In this document: positions 50,903 through 63,054 of the stretch, piece after piece
Layout: every line of letters begins with the position of its first letter
Numbering within the stretch: position 1 is the stretch's first letter
From: Halobacillus sp. Marseille-P3879
GTDB taxonomy: Bacteria > Bacillota > Bacilli > Bacillales > Halobacillaceae
Reading direction: 5' to 3'
DNA: 64,000 nucleotides
NCBI RefSeq assembly: GCF_900240285.1
Contig: NZ_OESS01000001.1
Location: 1,364,001-1,428,000 of the forward strand
Translations under genes and position numbers: made by a program
Notes under the pieces: model-generated
What the model was told of the DNA's origin: nothing
Databases searched by the model: none
Seen by the model: the letters and a program-made list of their open reading frames with translations, nothing else

Positions 50903-50973
50903 TATAATAGGTGAATAAAATATTTTTTTGCTCCTAGTGGGACAGAATATGGCTGCCTGGGACGCATTTAGCC
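50903..50973 (+). promoter_or_regulatory. cggR-gapA promoter and CggR operator
   Basis: -10 TATAAT (50903-50908). About 30 bases on, TGGGAC-N6-TGGC-N4-TGGGAC-N6-AGCC (50938-50973) has exactly the spacing of the B. subtilis CggR operator CGGGAC-N6-TGTC-N4-CGGGAC-N6-TGTC. Its place downstream of the start site fits the roadblock mode of CggR repression relieved by fructose-1,6-bisphosphate. Confidence 0.88.
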
Positions 50974-51011
50974 CGGTTGATGTATTTCGCAATTTTAAAG
51001 GAGCTATTACG

Positions 51012-52040
51012 ATGAGAGCTTTAATTGATCTGCAAAAAAAATTATTCCCTGATGTGCTCGAAATCATGCAGCGTCGTTATCAGCTGCTTCACTACATACA
51101 ACTCATGCAGCCGGTAGGGAGAAGGACATTGTCCGACAATATTGAGCTTGCTGAGCGTACCGTGCGTAGTGAAGTGGATTACTTGAATAAGCTTGGGACG
51201 ATTGAGATTACTTCTAGAGGAATGCATTTAACCTATGAAGGACAAAGTATATTGGACCAGCTTTCCGAGTTTATTAAAGACGTAACAGGCATAAAGGTTT
51301 TAGAAAATCGTTTAAGGGAAAAATTAAAGTTAGATTACGTCGTGGTAGTACCCGGGGATAGCGATGAGCTCGATTGGGTAAAACATGAAATGGGAAAAGC
51401 TTGTGTCACTTTCCTGCAGAGTAAACTTAAGTCGAATAATACCGTAGCCATCACGGGTGGCACCACAATGGCAGCAGTAGCGGAGAAGATGACGCCGTTT
51501 GCTGACGCCGAGCATTGTATGTTCGTCCCTGCAAGAGGTGGACTTGGGGAACGAGTAGAGAATCAGGCGAACACTATCTGTGCAGAAATGGCTAAAAAGG
51601 CTAAAGGGGATTACCGTCTCCTGTATGTTCCGGATCCCTTGAGTGAAAGTTCTTATCAGACCATCATTGAGGAACCTTCGATTAAAGAAATTCTCAATAT
51701 GATTCGGAATGCGGATATTGTCATTCATGGCATAGGCGATGCCGTAACAATGGCGGAACGCAGAAAGACATCTAAAGGTGAAATGCAAAAGATTCAAGAG
51801 AATAACGCCGCGGGTGAAGCTTTTGGTTATTATTTCAATCAGCATGGAGAGATTGTTCACAAAGTAAGGACAGTCGGACTGCAGCTTGAAGATTTGAAAT
51901 ACGCCGGAAATATAATTGCCGTTGCGGGCGGGCACTCTAAAGCACAAGCCATAGAATCCTATTTCAAACCTGGGCAGAGTAATGTGCTCATCACAGATGA
52001 GGGAGCAGCACAAGAGCTTTTAAGGGATTCGTCCCTTTAA
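51012..52040 (+). CDS. cggR: Central glycolytic genes regulator
   Basis: 342 residues from ATG 51012 (aaaggag upstream, aligns with known CggR starts; frame open from 50928, which lies in the operator). N-terminal winged helix (RRTLSDNIELAERTVRSEVDYLNKLG, pieces) and C-terminal SorC/DeoR-type sugar-phosphate domain (AITGGTTMAAVAEKM, VVAVAGG-like end AVAGGHSKAQAIESY). Represses gapA-eno; fructose-1,6-bisphosphate is the inducer. First gene of its own target operon. Confidence 0.96.
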   Translation: MRALIDLQKKLFPDVLEIMQRRYQLLHYIQLMQPVGRRTLSDNIELAERTVRSEVDYLNKLGTIEITSRGMHLTYEGQSILDQLSEFIKDVTGIKVLENRLREKLKLDYVVVVPGDSDELDWVKHEMGKACVTFLQSKLKSNNTVAITGGTTMAAVAEKMTPFADAEHCMFVPARGGLGERVENQANTICAEMAKKAKGDYRLLYVPDPLSESSYQTIIEEPSIKEILNMIRNADIVIHGIGDAVTMAERRKTSKGEMQKIQENNAAGEAFGYYFNQHGEIVHKVRTVGLQLEDLKYAGNIIAVAGGHSKAQAIESYFKPGQSNVLITDEGAAQELLRDSSL

Positions 52041-52077
52041 GATAAATTTTTCAATCAATTTCAAGGAGGAATTTTGA

Positions 52078-53085
52078 ATGACTGTAAAAGTAGGAATTAA
52101 CGGTTTCGGCCGTATTGGACGTAACGTATTTCGCGCATCTTTAAATAATGAAGAGGTAGAGGTAGTAGCTGTTAACGATTTAACAGATGCAAACATGCTG
52201 GCTCACTTGCTGCAGTATGATACAGTTCACGGTAAACTTGATCAAGAAGTTACAGTTAACGGTGACAACCTGGTTGTTGGCGGTAAAGAAATCAAAGTAA
52301 TTTCCGAAAAAGATCCAGCACAGCTTGGCTGGGGCGACCTGGGTGTAGAAGTAGTTATCGAATCTACCGGCCGCTTCACACAAGGTGAAGATGCTAGAAA
52401 ACACCTTGAGGCAGGAGCTAAAAAAGTTGTCATCTCTGCACCAGCTAAAGGTGAAGATTTCACAGTGGTTATGGGTGTGAACGAAACTGATTACAACAAA
52501 GATGAGCATGATGTTATTTCAAACGCGTCTTGTACGACAAACTGCCTGGCACCATATGCTAAAGTTCTTAACGACAAATTTGGTCTTAAGCGCGGTATGA
52601 TGACTACAGTTCACTCTTACACGAACGATCAGCAGATTCTTGATCTTCCACACAAAGACTACCGTCGTGCTCGTGCGGCTGCTGAAAACATCATTCCAAC
52701 TACTACTGGTGCTGCGCAGGCAGTAGCTAAAGTTCTTCCTGAATTAGAAGGCCGTCTTACTGGAATGGCAATGCGTGTTCCAACTAAGAACGTTTCTATC
52801 GTTGACTTAGTAGCAGAACTGGATCAAGATGTTACAGCTGAACAAGTTAACGAAGCTCTTAAAGCCGAAGCTGAAGGCGAGCTGAAAGGCATCCTTGGTT
52901 ACAGTGACGAAGCGCTGGTTTCTTCTGACTATAACGGCAGCACTTACTCTTCAGTAATTGATGGGCAGTCTACTCTAACTCTTGAAAACAACATGGTTAA
53001 AGTTGTTTCCTGGTACGACAATGAGTTTGGTTACTCAAACCGTTGTGTCGATCTTGCTGCGTTCCTTAAAAAGCAAGGACTTTAA
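52078..53085 (+). CDS. gapA: Glyceraldehyde-3-phosphate dehydrogenase, glycolytic
   Basis: 335 residues. NAD motif GINGFGRIGRNVFR, Asp-rich NDLTD pocket favouring NAD over NADP, catalytic Cys152 in SNASCTTNC. The glycolytic type by virtue of its cggR-pgk neighbours. RBS caaggagga is strong and codon use is highly biased, consistent with high expression. A hairpin lies downstream. Confidence 0.98.
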   Translation: MTVKVGINGFGRIGRNVFRASLNNEEVEVVAVNDLTDANMLAHLLQYDTVHGKLDQEVTVNGDNLVVGGKEIKVISEKDPAQLGWGDLGVEVVIESTGRFTQGEDARKHLEAGAKKVVISAPAKGEDFTVVMGVNETDYNKDEHDVISNASCTTNCLAPYAKVLNDKFGLKRGMMTTVHSYTNDQQILDLPHKDYRRARAAAENIIPTTTGAAQAVAKVLPELEGRLTGMAMRVPTKNVSIVDLVAELDQDVTAEQVNEALKAEAEGELKGILGYSDEALVSSDYNGSTYSSVIDGQSTLTLENNMVKVVSWYDNEFGYSNRCVDLAAFLKKQGL

Positions 53086-53123
53086 TATAAACAACTTTAT
53101 CGGTCATACTAAGTAATCCATTG

Positions 53124-53155
53124 TAAAGGAGGGGGTCTCATGTCCTCCTCCTTTA
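53124..53155 (+). other. Stem-loop between gapA and pgk
   Basis: taaaggagg (53124-53132) pairs with cctccttta (53147-53155). No long T run, so it is more likely an mRNA stability or processing element, or partial terminator, that could give gapA a higher level than pgk-eno. It also hides an RBS-like aggagg. Confidence 0.5.
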
Positions 53156-53258
53156 TCCATGTTCAAAAGCCTTATTCATGTGTTTCCATAAGTATAGTTT
53201 GTGGAAAAGTACATAATGGATAAGGGCAGTATTTGATTAATAGAGGAGGGTGTCGTTC

Positions 53259-54440
53259 ATGAATAAAAAAACAATTCGTGATGTAGAAGTACAAGGGAAA
53301 ACGGTGTTTTGCCGCGTTGATTTTAACGTTCCTATGAGTGGTGGAGAAGTCACTGATGATACCAGGATTAAAGCAGCACTTCCAACTATTCAGCATTTAA
53401 CGGGGAATGGCGCCAAAGTTATTCTTGCAAGCCACCTTGGCCGACCTAAAGGAGAAGCAGTCGAAGAACTTCGGCTTGACCCTGTGGCTAAACGACTTAG
53501 CGACCTGGTAGGGAAAACGGTAACGAAGACGGATGAAGTATATGGAGACGAGGTAAACACAGCTATCTCTGAAATGGAAAATGGAGACATCCTGCTGGTA
53601 GAAAATGTTCGCTTCCATCCAGGTGAAGAGAAAAATGATCCTGAACTTGCGAAAGCTTTTGCTCAAATGGCAGATCTTTATGTCAATGACGCCTTCGGGG
53701 CAGCCCATCGTGCCCATGCATCTACAGCGGGCGTAGCTGAACATATCCCTGCAGTTGCAGGCTTTCTATTGGAAAAAGAAATTAATGTACTTGGAAAAGC
53801 TTTATCAAATCCTGAACGTCCTTTTACCGCGATTATCGGCGGTGCTAAAGTAAAAGATAAGATCGGTGTAATTGACAATCTGATCGATAAAGTAGATCAC
53901 TTAATTATCGGTGGAGGTTTGGCTTATACCTTTGTCAAAGCTCAAGGACATGAAATCGGCAAGTCATTACTAGAAGAAGATAAAATTGAACTAGCAAAAG
54001 AATATATGAAAAAGGCAGAAGAAAAAGGTGTAGATTTCGTTATGCCTGAAGATGTTATTGTTGCAGACGATTTCTCTGATTCTGCTAATACGCAGGAAGT
54101 GGATATTGCCAGCATTCCTGCCGATTGGGAAGCACTGGATATTGGTCCGAAAACGCGTGAAAAGTACGCGAAGATCATTAATGATTCTAAGCTGGTGATC
54201 TGGAACGGCCCAATGGGAGTGTTCGAGTTAGAAACATTTGCTAACGGAACAAAAGATGTAGCACAAGCACTTTCTGAAACAAAAGGTTACACTGTTATTG
54301 GAGGCGGCGATTCCGCAGCTGCTGTAGAGAAATTCGGCTATGCAGATGATATGGATCATGTTTCTACAGGTGGAGGAGCTTCCTTAGAGTTCATGGAAGG
54401 AAAAGAACTTCCAGGTGTCGCACTGCTCAACGATAAATAA
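53259..54440 (+). CDS. pgk: Phosphoglycerate kinase
   Basis: 393 residues from ATG 53259 (gaggaggg 8 bases upstream; GTG 53250 overlaps the RBS). [15 protein letters not shown], and [13 protein letters not shown] are the PGK hallmarks. Substrate-level phosphorylation from 1,3-bisphosphoglycerate. 20 bases before tpiA. Confidence 0.98.
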   Translation: MNKKTIRDVEVQGKTVFCRVDFNVPMSGGEVTDDTRIKAALPTIQHLTGNGAKVILASHLGRPKGEAVEELRLDPVAKRLSDLVGKTVTKTDEVYGDEVNTAISEMENGDILLVENVRFHPGEEKNDPELAKAFAQMADLYVNDAFGAAHRAHASTAGVAEHIPAVAGFLLEKEINVLGKALSNPERPFTAIIGGAKVKDKIGVIDNLIDKVDHLIIGGGLAYTFVKAQGHEIGKSLLEEDKIELAKEYMKKAEEKGVDFVMPEDVIVADDFSDSANTQEVDIASIPADWEALDIGPKTREKYAKIINDSKLVIWNGPMGVFELETFANGTKDVAQALSETKGYTVIGGGDSAAAVEKFGYADDMDHVSTGGGASLEFMEGKELPGVALLNDK

Positions 54441-54460
54441 ACTGGAGAGGTGATGAAACA

Positions 54461-55214
54461 ATGCGTAAACAAGTCATTGCAGGGAATTGGAAAATGAACA
54501 AAACTCATACAGAAGCAGAAGATTTTATTCAAACTGTAAAAAATGAGGTTCCATCTTCAGAGCAGGTTGAATCTGTAGTCTGTGCACCTTTTCCTTTTCT
54601 TCAAAAGCTGGTTGAAGAAACAAAAGGAACGTCCGTTGAAATCGGAGCCCAGAACATGTACTTTGAAGAAAGCGGTGCTTTTACGGGTGAAGTCAGTCCT
54701 GTCATGCTTAAAGAGCTTGGCGTAAAGTATGTCGTTCTCGGCCACTCTGAGCGTCGTGAGATTTTCAAAGAATCAGATGAAGACGTGAACAAAAAAGTTC
54801 ATGCTGCATTTAAACATGAACTTACACCGATTGTTTGTGTAGGAGAATCTCTAGAACAGCGTGAAGCGAATCAAACCATGGACCATGTGGAAAGTCAAGT
54901 CAAACAAGCATTTGAAGGATTAACAGATGAGCAGGCATCTAAAGTCATTGTAGCGTATGAACCGATTTGGGCGATCGGCACTGGACGTACAGCTACGTCT
55001 GAACAAGCGAACGAAGTGTGCACCCACATCCGTCGTGTTCTCATCGATTTCTACGGTTCAGAAGTAGCTGATGAAGTCCGCATTCAGTACGGAGGCAGTG
55101 TAAAACCAGCTAATGCAGATGAGTTACTTTCCCAATCAGACATCGATGGAGCCTTAGTTGGAGGGGCAAGCCTTGAAGCGGAATCTTTCCTAAAATTAGT
55201 GGAGGCAGGTAAGC

Positions 55215-55222
<8 letters not shown>
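54461..55222 (+). CDS. tpiA: Triosephosphate isomerase
   Basis: 253 residues. NWKMNKT (catalytic Lys), GHSERRE (catalytic His), [11 protein letters not shown] (catalytic Glu), and phosphate gripper YGGSVKP. Interconverts DHAP (also made by GlpD) and glyceraldehyde-3-P. Overlaps gpmI by 8 bases. Confidence 0.98.
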
Positions 55223-58048
<2,826 letters not shown>

Positions 58049-58061
58049 TTTTAGCTGTAAA

Positions 58062-58094
58062 GTCTCTCTCGTAATTTCGAGAGAGGCTTTTTTT
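58062..58094 (+). terminator. Terminator of the cggR-eno operon
   Basis: 10-bp stem (58062-58071 with 58078-58087, one G-T), 6-nt loop, seven T. Confidence 0.92.
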
Positions 58095-58247
58095 AATGTT
58101 TTCCTGTATGATGAAAAGTACTTAATATCTTACAAATGAGCGGTAAAACCATTGAGTATGTTTCGCACGAGTATGGACCGGCTATCGTTAGTCGAGGAGT
58201 ATTAACTGAAAGACTACAGTTTCAATGAATAATAGAGGTGGATATTT

Positions 58248-58838
58248 ATGGATTTATATAAAGCAATAACGGAAAGAAGATCGATTCACGAGTTTAAATC
58301 CACACTAATAGAAGAAAAGGAATTAAGGGGAATATTTCAAACAGCCAGCTGGGCTCCAAATCATAGGATGAAACAGCCCTGGAACGTGAAAATGTTTCAA
58401 AAGGATGGGGCAGTTGATCTTGCACAGCTTATAATTGATAGTTATAAAAGAAGTGGATTTACTGATGGCTATTCTGAGGAAAAAGCGGAGAAGATGATGG
58501 AGGGTATAAAAAAATTTCTTTTAAAGATACCTCATCATGCGCTTATTTATATGGAAAAAGATCAGGATTTTCATAGATATGAAGAAGACTATGCGGCAGT
58601 ATGTGCTTTTATACAAAACGTTCAATTGGCAGCCTGGGGAAAGAATATAGGGGTATTATGGACTTCAAGCCCGTATATTTCAGACGAGAAGTTTATTGAA
58701 GAAGTCGGATTAAATGAAAAAAAGCATAAAGTGGTTGCAGTATTGCAAATGGGCATTCCTGAGAGAATTCCTGGGGCAAAACCAAGAGATGAAGTGCCGA
58801 TTACTTTCTGCAGGGAATCGTTTATTAAAAGAAGCTGA
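58248..58838 (+). CDS. Nitroreductase-family protein
   Basis: 196 residues with the FMN-binding start ITERRSIHEF, ASWAPNHRMKQPWNV, and AAWGKNIGVLWTSSPY. Members reduce nitro compounds, quinones or act in other flavin chemistry; substrate not known. ATG 58248 follows agaggtgg. Monocistronic. Converges on the minus-strand small gene, 5 bases apart. Confidence 0.88.
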   Translation: MDLYKAITERRSIHEFKSTLIEEKELRGIFQTASWAPNHRMKQPWNVKMFQKDGAVDLAQLIIDSYKRSGFTDGYSEEKAEKMMEGIKKFLLKIPHHALIYMEKDQDFHRYEEDYAAVCAFIQNVQLAAWGKNIGVLWTSSPYISDEKFIEEVGLNEKKHKVVAVLQMGIPERIPGAKPRDEVPITFCRESFIKRS

Positions 58839-58843
58839 GCCTT

Positions 58844-59017
58844 TTATTTGTGCTCAGCTTTGGATAGAGATTGCTGGTGGTTGTTATCATGCAGGTCATC
58901 TGGGTGGGGATCAATTGTATGCTTATAATCGTAGCCTTTTGAAATAGCTGCCCAGAATGCTCCCGCAACACCGAGCACAATGATAATACATACAATCATT
59001 ACAATAGTAAAAGTCAT
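58844..59017 (-). CDS. 57-residue single-TM protein (YtzI-like)
   Basis: Minus strand, ATG at 59017, stop at 58844. One TM (about 4-24, IVMIVCIIIVLGVAGAFWAA) then a KGYDYKHTIDPHPDD motif and a polar His/Asn-rich tail to Lys57. The KGY-KHTIDP pattern resembles the small YtzI family of Bacillaceae; that is from memory. RBS agtagga is moderate. The reading frame covers nearly the whole gap, supporting a real gene; function unknown. Confidence 0.7.
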   Translation of the reverse strand: MTFTIVMIVCIIIVLGVAGAFWAAISKGYDYKHTIDPHPDDLHDNNHQQSLSKAEHK

Positions 59018-59040
59018 GCCATTCCTACTTTCTAAAAATC

Positions 59041-59084
59041 ATTATTAAAAGAAGGAGGGGGATCCCCCTCCTTCTTTTAATAAT
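59041..59084. terminator. 44-bp perfect palindrome, bidirectional terminator
   Basis: 20-bp arms (59041-59060 and 59065-59084) separated by GATC, so the whole element is self-complementary; the outer part is A/T rich and the inner part is aggagggg/cccctcct. Ends the ptsI transcript on the minus strand and could also block + strand read-through. Confidence 0.85.
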
Positions 59085-59111
59085 AGTGTAACATGCCGTA
59101 CTTTCAAAGAT

Positions 59112-60830
59112 TTATGATTGGTTTGTTTTTTCTTTGACAAATTGGACGACTTCTTCAGATGTCCCCATGGAAAGGATCTCACTCTTAAAGGAAGCTAGTT
59201 CTTGTTTAGATAGCTCCTTGATTTGAGTACGAGCCGGAAGAATTGAAGTCGCGCTCATACTAAATTCATCTAATCCAAGCCCGAGAAGGATAGGGATTGC
59301 GATTTCGTCGCCTGCCATTTCGCCACACATACCTGCCCATTTACCTTCCGCGTGAGCGGCTTCAATTACATTATTAATCAGGTTTAAAATGGCTGGGTTA
59401 TATGGTTGGTATAAGTACGAAACCCGCTCATTCATACGGTCGGCAGCCATCGTATATTGGATAAGATCATTTGTTCCAATACTGAAGAAATCAACTTCTT
59501 TAGCAAATTGACGTGCAATGACTGCAGTTGCTGGAATTTCAACCATCATTCCAACTTCAAAAGTCTCAGCTACTTCTTTTCCTTCGTCTATGAGGTTTTG
59601 TTTTTCTTCATTAAGAATTGCTTTCGCTTCACGAAACTCTTGAAGAGTCGCAATCATAGGGAACATGATTTTTAAATTTCCATGTATACTTGCACGCAGT
59701 AAGGCACGCAGCTGAACACGGAAAATATCATCACGCTCTAAGCATAGGCGGATCGCACGATAGCCTAAGAATGGGTTCATCTCATCCGGGAGGTCTAAGT
59801 AATCTAATTCCTTATCTCCGCCAATGTCCAGAGTACGTACTACAACTGGCTTGTCTCCCATTTGCTTTAAAACAGAAGAATAAGCTTCATACTGTTCTTC
59901 CTCGGTAGGGAGCTGGTTTTTACCCATATAAAGGAACTCTGTGCGGTATAGACCCACACCTTCGCCTCCATTGTTTAGAACACCTTCAACATCTTCGGGA
60001 GTACCAATATTAGCAGCAAGTTCTACATGCTCTCCTTCAGAAGTCACTGTTGCTTCATCTTTAAGTTTTGCCCATTCCTGCTTTTTCTTCTCAAATTCCT
60101 GCTGTTTTTGCTCGTATTTATTAATCTCGTCAGACGAAGGATCAATAATAACGTCTCCATCAATACCGTCAACGATGATCATGACATCTTTCTCTGCTTT
60201 TTTCGTAATTTCCTTAGTTCCAACAACGGCTGGAATTTCTAAAGAACGTGCCATAATCGCAGAGTGGGAGGTACGTCCTCCAATGTCCGTAGTAAAGCCT
60301 TTAACAAACTGTTTATTTAACTGGGCTGTGTCTGAAGGAGTTAAGTCGTCGGCAACAATTACTACTTCTTCATTGATAAGAGCAGGATCCGGGAAAGTAA
60401 CATTAAGAAGATGTGCCATTACACGTTTGGTCACATCCTGAATATCAGCCGCGCGTTCACGCATATATTCATTGTCCATTCCCTTAAACATATCGATAAA
60501 CATGTTAGCTGTTTCGTCTAATGCCGCTTCAGCATTTACATTATCAGCTTTAATCTTATCTTCAATTGGTTTAATCAATTCAGGGTCACTTAATACAAGC
60601 AAGTGTGCTGAAAAGATTTCCGCATGCTCATCCCCTAAGGATTTTTTGGTGTGATCTTTAATTTTTTCAAGTTCCTGTTTGGATATATCTAAAGCATCAT
60701 GCAGTCTTTTAACTTCTTGTTCCGGATTGTTTACTTCTGTTTTGTTATAAGAAAGGTCTGGAGCTTCCAGACGGTATACTTTAGCAATTGCTATACCGCT
60801 GGAAGCTGCAATCCCTTGAAGCTGTGTCAT
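59112..60830 (-). CDS. ptsI: PTS enzyme I
   Basis: 572 residues. Phospho-His189 in [14 protein letters not shown]-binding barrel with GVGLYRTEF, and MCGEMAGD near the C-terminus. Transfers phosphate from PEP to HPr. Starts 4 bases after ptsH, last gene of the fruKA-ptsHI cluster. Confidence 0.98.
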   Translation of the reverse strand: MTQLQGIAASSGIAIAKVYRLEAPDLSYNKTEVNNPEQEVKRLHDALDISKQELEKIKDHTKKSLGDEHAEIFSAHLLVLSDPELIKPIEDKIKADNVNAEAALDETANMFIDMFKGMDNEYMRERAADIQDVTKRVMAHLLNVTFPDPALINEEVVIVADDLTPSDTAQLNKQFVKGFTTDIGGRTSHSAIMARSLEIPAVVGTKEITKKAEKDVMIIVDGIDGDVIIDPSSDEINKYEQKQQEFEKKKQEWAKLKDEATVTSEGEHVELAANIGTPEDVEGVLNNGGEGVGLYRTEFLYMGKNQLPTEEEQYEAYSSVLKQMGDKPVVVRTLDIGGDKELDYLDLPDEMNPFLGYRAIRLCLERDDIFRVQLRALLRASIHGNLKIMFPMIATLQEFREAKAILNEEKQNLIDEGKEVAETFEVGMMVEIPATAVIARQFAKEVDFFSIGTNDLIQYTMAADRMNERVSYLYQPYNPAILNLINNVIEAAHAEGKWAGMCGEMAGDEIAIPILLGLGLDEFSMSATSILPARTQIKELSKQELASFKSEILSMGTSEEVVQFVKEKTNQS

Positions 60831-60834
60831 GCTG

Positions 60835-61101
60835 TTATTCCCCCAACCCTTCGTTCTTCATCGTAGTAGAAAGGTGATCGATTGCTTCCTGCTCATCGCT
60901 GCCTTCTGCTGTAATCTTTACATCAGCACCTGCAGGAATACCAAGGCTCATGATCCCCATAATTGACTTTAAATTGACAGCCTTCTCTTTGTAGTGAAGG
61001 TTAATATCAGACTCATACTTCCCTGCGTTTTGTACAAGTACTGTTGCTGGACGAGCGTGTACGCCATCTGATGATGTAATATTGAATGTTTTCTCTACCA
61101 T
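60835..61101 (-). CDS. ptsH: HPr phosphocarrier
   Basis: 88 residues with both regulatory sites: His15 (DGVHARPA) for PTS transfer and Ser46 (NLKSIMG) for HprK. HPr(His-P) drives sugar uptake and activates GlpK; HPr(Ser-P) co-represses with CcpA. Unlike B. subtilis, where ptsHI follow ptsG, they lie here behind fruA, 54 bases away with a good RBS (gaggagga on the minus strand). Confidence 0.98.
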   Translation of the reverse strand: MVEKTFNITSSDGVHARPATVLVQNAGKYESDINLHYKEKAVNLKSIMGIMSLGIPAGADVKITAEGSDEQEAIDHLSTTMKNEGLGE

Positions 61102-61155
61102 ATTAATTCCTCCTCAAAATAAGTCTCATTGAAAGATTACCCTAACTCTATTATT

Positions 61156-63054
61156 TTAAGCTTTTCTCAGGTCTTTTTTCAAGGTTCCTACAATAATTGC
61201 TGCAACTATCGAACCAATTAAGATGGCTGCGATGTAAAGAGCCGCTTGTACAAACCCGCCTTCAACTAATCCAATTACCACTACGCCACCATGGGGTGCA
61301 GTCAGTCCGATGCTGAATAACATGGTAAGAGCACCGGTTATAGCTGAGCCTACGACCATCGAAGGGATAACTCGTGCAGGGTCGGCTGCCGCAAATGGAA
61401 TAGCTCCTTCAGTAATAAAGAAGGCACCGAGTGCATAGGCCGTTTTACCTGACTCACGCTCTTGCTTCGTAAATTTGTTTTTAAAAATAGTGGATGCAAA
61501 GGCCATTGCTAATGGAGGTACCATACCGCCAGCCATAGCAGCCGCGATAATTGTGTAGTTTCCTGCATCCAGTGTAGCAATTCCGAACGTGTAAGCAGCT
61601 TTGTTAATCGGTCCGCCCATATCTACTGCCATCATACCGCCAATAATTATACCGAGAAGAGCAACGTTAGCCCCGGTCAGTCCTTCTAACCAGTCCAGTA
61701 GACCTGTGTAAATACTGGTTAACGGCGGATTAATTAGAAGCATAATCATTCCTGTACCAAAAATAGCTAATACCGGATAAAAAAGCACCGTTTTTAAGCC
61801 ATCAAGAAATGCTGGTAGGCCTTCTAACATCTTTTTAACTCCGAGTGTTAAATAACCAGCTAAGAAACCTGCAATTAAACCTCCCAGAAAGCCTGAGCCA
61901 CCGTCAGCACCTTCTACGCCGGAAGTGGTAGCTATTAACCCACCTACCATACCAGGGGCAAAGCCCGGGCGGTCAGCAATACTCGAAGCGATAAATCCAG
62001 CCAGGACTGGTACTAATAAGAAAAAGGCATTTCCTCCGCCAATGGTATTCAGCATTTCAGCAAAACGGTTGTATTGTTCGCTCTCTGGATCTGCTGAATT
62101 AATTCCAAAGAAGAAGGAAATAGCAATAAGGATCCCACCTCCCACAACAAACGGGAGCATGTTGGATACACCATTCATTAAGTGCTTATAAATACCGGTC
62201 CGCTGCTTACTGTCTCCTGCGGGTTCTGATCCTCCGCCTTCATGACGGTAGACAGGAGCGTCTTGATTTACAGCTTTAGTGATTAACTCTTTAGGCTCGT
62301 GAATCGCTTTTGCTACTGGCACTTCTATTACAGGTTTTCCGTCAAAATCGCTCATATCTACATGAGTATCTGCGGCAACAATAATAGCACTGGCTTCTTC
62401 AATATCTTCAGCTTTTAACTTGTTTTTTACTCCACTTGAACCGTTAGTTTGAACTTTAATATCGACGCCCATTTCTTTAGCTGTTTCTTTTAGTTTGTCG
62501 GCTGCCATATAAGTGTGCGCGATTCCTGTTGGACAGGCTGTAACAGCAAGAACTTTTCCTGCTGAATCCGTTGATTCTTCTACGTCTTCGTCATTTTCTT
62601 CAGCTTCTTTAGCATTAATCGCTTCAATGACGTCATCCTCTGTTTTAGCTGTCTCCAGTTTCTCGCGGAATTTCTTATCCATTAAGAATGAAGAAAGGCT
62701 GGAAAGGGTTTCTAAGTGAGCCTGGTTAGCACCTTCTGATGCCGCTATCATGAAAAACAAGTTTGTAGGCTGGCCATCCAGGGATTCGTAATCCAAACCT
62801 TCCTGAGATCGACCAAATGCAATAGCTGGCTCTTTAACGGCAGAGGTTTTTGCGTGTGGAATCGCAATCCCTTCGCCAATTCCGGTTGTACTTTGTTGTT
62901 CGCGTTCCTCGATTGCCTGCTTATAACCATCGCGGTCATTCAACTTGCCTGCCTGATCAAGTTTGCCAATTAATTCGTCAATCGCTTCAGGTTTTGACGA
63001 AGCCGTCATATTTAATAAAATCGTATCTTTTGTTAATAGATCGGTAATTCTCAT
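61156..63054 (-). CDS. fruA: Fructose PTS enzyme IIABC
   Basis: 632 residues: EIIA (about 1-150, phospho-His67 in AIPHAKT), EIIB (about 165-265, phospho-Cys174 in ACPTGIAHT), EIIC membrane domain (about 290-632, with eight or more TM helices). Imports and phosphorylates fructose to fructose-1-phosphate. Overlaps fruK by 1 base. Confidence 0.96.
   Translation of the reverse strand: MRITDLLTKDTILLNMTASSKPEAIDELIGKLDQAGKLNDRDGYKQAIEEREQQSTTGIGEGIAIPHAKTSAVKEPAIAFGRSQEGLDYESLDGQPTNLFFMIAASEGANQAHLETLSSLSSFLMDKKFREKLETAKTEDDVIEAINAKEAEENDEDVEESTDSAGKVLAVTACPTGIAHTYMAADKLKETAKEMGVDIKVQTNGSSGVKNKLKAEDIEEASAIIVAADTHVDMSDFDGKPVIEVPVAKAIHEPKELITKAVNQDAPVYRHEGGGSEPAGDSKQRTGIYKHLMNGVSNMLPFVVGGGILIAISFFFGINSADPESEQYNRFAEMLNTIGGGNAFFLLVPVLAGFIASSIADRPGFAPGMVGGLIATTSGVEGADGGSGFLGGLIAGFLAGYLTLGVKKMLEGLPAFLDGLKTVLFYPVLAIFGTGMIMLLINPPLTSIYTGLLDWLEGLTGANVALLGIIIGGMMAVDMGGPINKAAYTFGIATLDAGNYTIIAAAMAGGMVPPLAMAFASTIFKNKFTKQERESGKTAYALGAFFITEGAIPFAAADPARVIPSMVVGSAITGALTMLFSIGLTAPHGGVVVIGLVEGGFVQAALYIAAILIGSIVAAIIVGTLKKDLRKA

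Noticed and set aside
51330-52013. 227-residue minus-strand ORF opposite cggR
   Set aside because: Antisense to a conserved gene, no RBS, His/Phe/Cys-rich shadow composition.
58714-58947. 77-residue + strand ORF
   Set aside because: Starts inside the nitroreductase gene in another frame and overlaps the 57-residue minus-strand gene; composition is not protein-like.
59941-60441. 166-residue + strand ORF opposite ptsI
   Set aside because: A Ser/Thr-rich antisense shadow of the conserved ptsI coding frame.
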